A stretch of DNA of 7,557 bases, from positions 1-7,557 of the forward strand of contig JBGQDM010000130.1 in the NCBI GenBank assembly GCA_041495845.1. Reading direction: 5' to 3'. The position numbers and the translations under genes were made by a program. Numbering within the stretch: position 1 is the first letter of the stretch; each line of letters begins with the position of its first letter. This document shows positions 6,037 to 7,557 of the stretch, piece after piece. Below the pieces are notes generated by a model. That model saw only the letters and a program-made list of their open reading frames with translations, did not search any database and was not told the DNA's origin. The stretch comes from JBGQDM01 sp041495845. GTDB taxonomy: Bacteria > Acidobacteriota > Terriglobia > Terriglobales > Acidobacteriaceae.

Positions 6037-6040
6037 GGAG
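6037..6040 (+). promoter_or_regulatory. Shine-Dalgarno GGAG that fixes the propeller gene's start
   Basis: GGAG lies 5 nt before the ATG at 6046 and favours it over the in-frame ATG at 6022, which has no such site. The 6046 start also puts the signal peptide at the N-terminus. Confidence 0.6.
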
Positions 6041-6045
6041 ACCCT

Positions 6046-7557
6046 ATGATTGCGCGCCCTTGTCTTGCCTTACTGCTGCTGTGGTTCGTCGGATCACTGC
6101 AGCTCACGGCACAAGTCAACGTCACTACTTATCACAACGACAATGCGCGCACTGGTCACAACCTCAACGAAGTTGTTTTGACTCCGGCCAACGTCAATCG
6201 CAACACCTTTGGCAAGCTCTTCACCATTCCGGTGGATGGCCAGGTCTACGCCCAGCCCCTGGTACTGAGTGGCGTCACCATCCAGGGGGTGAAGCACAAC
6301 GTCGCCTATGTCGCGACGGAACATGACTCTGTCTACGCCATTGATGCTGACACCGGCGCCACCTACTGGCACGCCAGCTTCGTCAATCCTGCGCTGGACA
6401 TTACTCCGATACCCGCCAGCGACATGGCCTGTTCCGACCTGACTCCAGAAATCGGGATTACCAGCACGCCCGTGATTGCCCCCGGATCCAGCACCCTCTA
6501 TGTGGTGGCTCTGACTCGTGAAAACTTCAGCTATTTTCAGCGCCTGCACGCGCTCGATGCTGCTACCGGCCAGGAAAAATTCGGCGGGCCCGTGGCCATT
6601 CAGGCCACGATCAACGGGAAGGGTGACGGCAGCGCCGCCGGCAAGCTCAGCTTCGATCCTCTGCGCGAGCGGCAACGCTCCGCCCTGCTGTTGCAGAACG
6701 GCCACATCGTGATCGCTTGGGCGTCCTACTGCGATCACCGCCCGTATCACGGCTGGGTCATGTCGTACAACGCGACCACGCTGGCGCAAGAAGCCGCTTA
6801 CAGCGTGACCCCCGATGGCAAAGACGGTGGCATTTGGATGAGCGGCTCGGGACTGGCCGCCGACAGCAGTTCCAACCTCTACTTCGCTACCGGCAATGGA
6901 ACTTTCAACGGCGTCAACGCCGTCGGCGACAGCATCGTCAAACTCGGCCCGCCAGCAAATCAAACTTTGCCCCTGCTCGATTTTTTCGCCCCCTTCGATC
7001 AGAACAGCCTCAACCTTACCGACACGGACCTCGGTTCGGGGGGGGTGCTGCTCCTCCCGGCACTCCCCGCCGGAAGTCCCCATCCGCGGTTGCTGGTGCA
7101 GGCCGCCAAGTCCGGCACCATCTACCTCCTCGATCGCGACAACATGGGAAAGTTTTGCTCCACTTGCGTCAGTCAGAACACCCAGATTGTGCAGGAATTG
7201 CCAGGCGCGCTTCTCGGTAGCTGGGCGACACCCGCATATTGGAACCGTAAGCTGTATTTTGGCTCCGGCAGCGAACAGGTCGGCGGAGGTGATCATCTCA
7301 AGGCATTTTCCTGGAACACCAACGGGGATGGCCTGATCTCGACTTTTCCTACTTCTCAAACCGCCAAGTTGTTTGGCTACAGCACACCGACACCCTCAGT
7401 TTCCGCCAATGGAAACAGTAACGGCATCGTTTGGGCTCTGGACAACGTCAGCTACAAGAACCCATGTTGCCAGACCCTTTACGCTTATGATGCGAACAAC
7501 CTTGGCCACCTGCTCTACGCCAGCTACCAGGCCCCGAACCAGCGCGATGTTCCGGGG
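6046..7557 (+). CDS. Exported PQQ-like beta-propeller repeat protein (3' partial)
   Basis: The frame is open from ATG 6046 to the window end: 504 residues with no stop, so the C-terminus is missing. A signal peptide is clear: Arg4, then the hydrophobic run CLALLLLWFVGSLQL, with probable cleavage after Ala22 (LTA|QVN). The mature protein begins with YHNDNARTGHN and TPANVNRNTFGKLF. It then shows blade-like repeats of the PQQ/quinoprotein type: AYVATEHDSVYAIDADTG, LYVVAL...LHALDAATGQEKFGG, HIVIAWASY...VMSYNATT, LYFATGNGTF, LLVQAAKSGTIYLLDRDN, LYFGSG...LKAFSWNTNG and TLYAYDANN. Cysteines at 129, 229, 371, 374 (C-S-T-C), 475 and 476 could form disulfides outside the cytoplasm. Such proteins, which I recall as numerous in Acidobacteriota, are often annotated as PQQ-binding-like. 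I see no dehydrogenase catalytic motif, so a binding or scaffold role is as likely as an enzymatic one. It starts 312 bp after its neighbour, so it is probably a separate unit. Confidence 0.88.
   Translation, partial: MIARPCLALLLLWFVGSLQLTAQVNVTTYHNDNARTGHNLNEVVLTPANVNRNTFGKLFTIPVDGQVYAQPLVLSGVTIQGVKHNVAYVATEHDSVYAIDADTGATYWHASFVNPALDITPIPASDMACSDLTPEIGITSTPVIAPGSSTLYVVALTRENFSYFQRLHALDAATGQEKFGGPVAIQATINGKGDGSAAGKLSFDPLRERQRSALLLQNGHIVIAWASYCDHRPYHGWVMSYNATTLAQEAAYSVTPDGKDGGIWMSGSGLAADSSSNLYFATGNGTFNGVNAVGDSIVKLGPPANQTLPLLDFFAPFDQNSLNLTDTDLGSGGVLLLPALPAGSPHPRLLVQAAKSGTIYLLDRDNMGKFCSTCVSQNTQIVQELPGALLGSWATPAYWNRKLYFGSGSEQVGGGDHLKAFSWNTNGDGLISTFPTSQTAKLFGYSTPTPSVSANGNSNGIVWALDNVSYKNPCCQTLYAYDANNLGHLLYASYQAPNQRDVPG

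Larger units (their letters stand above)
5734..6045. other. 312-bp non-coding gap with short inverted repeats
   Basis: No frame here has the codon pattern or motifs of a real gene; the open frames crossing it are extensions over neighbouring genes. It holds overlapping palindromes near the upstream gene's end (5762-5782) and a widely spaced 10-bp inverted repeat (5811-5888). The right part (about 5890-6035) is C-rich on the plus strand with no clear promoter hexamers. It probably contains the 3' end of the hydrolase transcript and the promoter of the propeller gene, neither of which I can place with confidence. Confidence 0.6.

Noticed and set aside
5871..6326. Plus-strand open frame filling part of the 5734-6045 gap
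   Set aside because: It has Arg/Pro/Ser-rich shadow composition, overlaps the propeller gene out of frame, and has no start with a ribosome-binding site.
6094..7359. Long minus-strand open frame (421 codons) opposite the propeller gene
   Set aside because: The plus-strand frame has a signal peptide, a Shine-Dalgarno and repeated propeller motifs. The antisense frame shows no recognisable domain and is the usual mirror of GC-rich coding DNA.

Overview
The window looks like a chromosomal piece of a GC-rich, Gram-negative-type bacterium, most likely an Acidobacteriota member (Terriglobia-like). This rests on my recollection of similar proteins, above all the secreted PQQ-type propeller with its N-terminal D-N-A-R-T-G motif and the secreted alpha/beta-hydrolase-fold protein. 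No RNA gene, IS element, phage gene or CRISPR array is visible.

Layout. (1) Positions 1-2440 hold a tightly packed plus-strand operon: the C-terminal two thirds of a class-III PLP aminotransferase (GSA-aminomutase-like, cut by the window start), an NAD-type short-chain dehydrogenase/reductase, and an aldo/keto reductase. Each junction is a 4-bp stop/start overlap (ATGA at 819-822, GTGA at 1604-1607), so the three products are probably made together for one pathway, whose substrate cannot be read from the sequence. (2) Positions 2482-3261 hold a toxin-first type II toxin-antitoxin module of the HigB/HigA (RelE-like) class. The toxin frame is broken by two one-base excesses in homopolymer runs (C5 at 2741-2745, G6 at 2770-2775); the HTH antitoxin is intact. 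(3) Positions 3369-4574, on the minus strand, encode a full-length thiolase closely resembling the 3-oxoadipyl-CoA thiolases PaaJ/PcaF, with all catalytic residues. It converges on the TA module and no other aromatic-degradation gene is beside it. (4) Positions 4681-5733 encode an exported alpha/beta-hydrolase-fold protein whose nucleophile elbow is atypical and which has no histidine after the predicted acid residue. (5) Positions 5734-6045 are a 312-bp non-coding gap with a 10-bp perfect inverted repeat and overlapping short palindromes. (6) From 6046 to the window end runs an exported PQQ-like beta-propeller protein, open at the right edge.

The metabolic operon, TA module, thiolase and two secreted proteins look like independent transcription units. 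I do not see convincing evidence of a new multi-gene system. The best leads are the doubly frameshifted toxin, the degenerate hydrolase active site, the coupled aminotransferase-SDR-AKR operon of unknown substrate, and the structured gap at 5811-5888.
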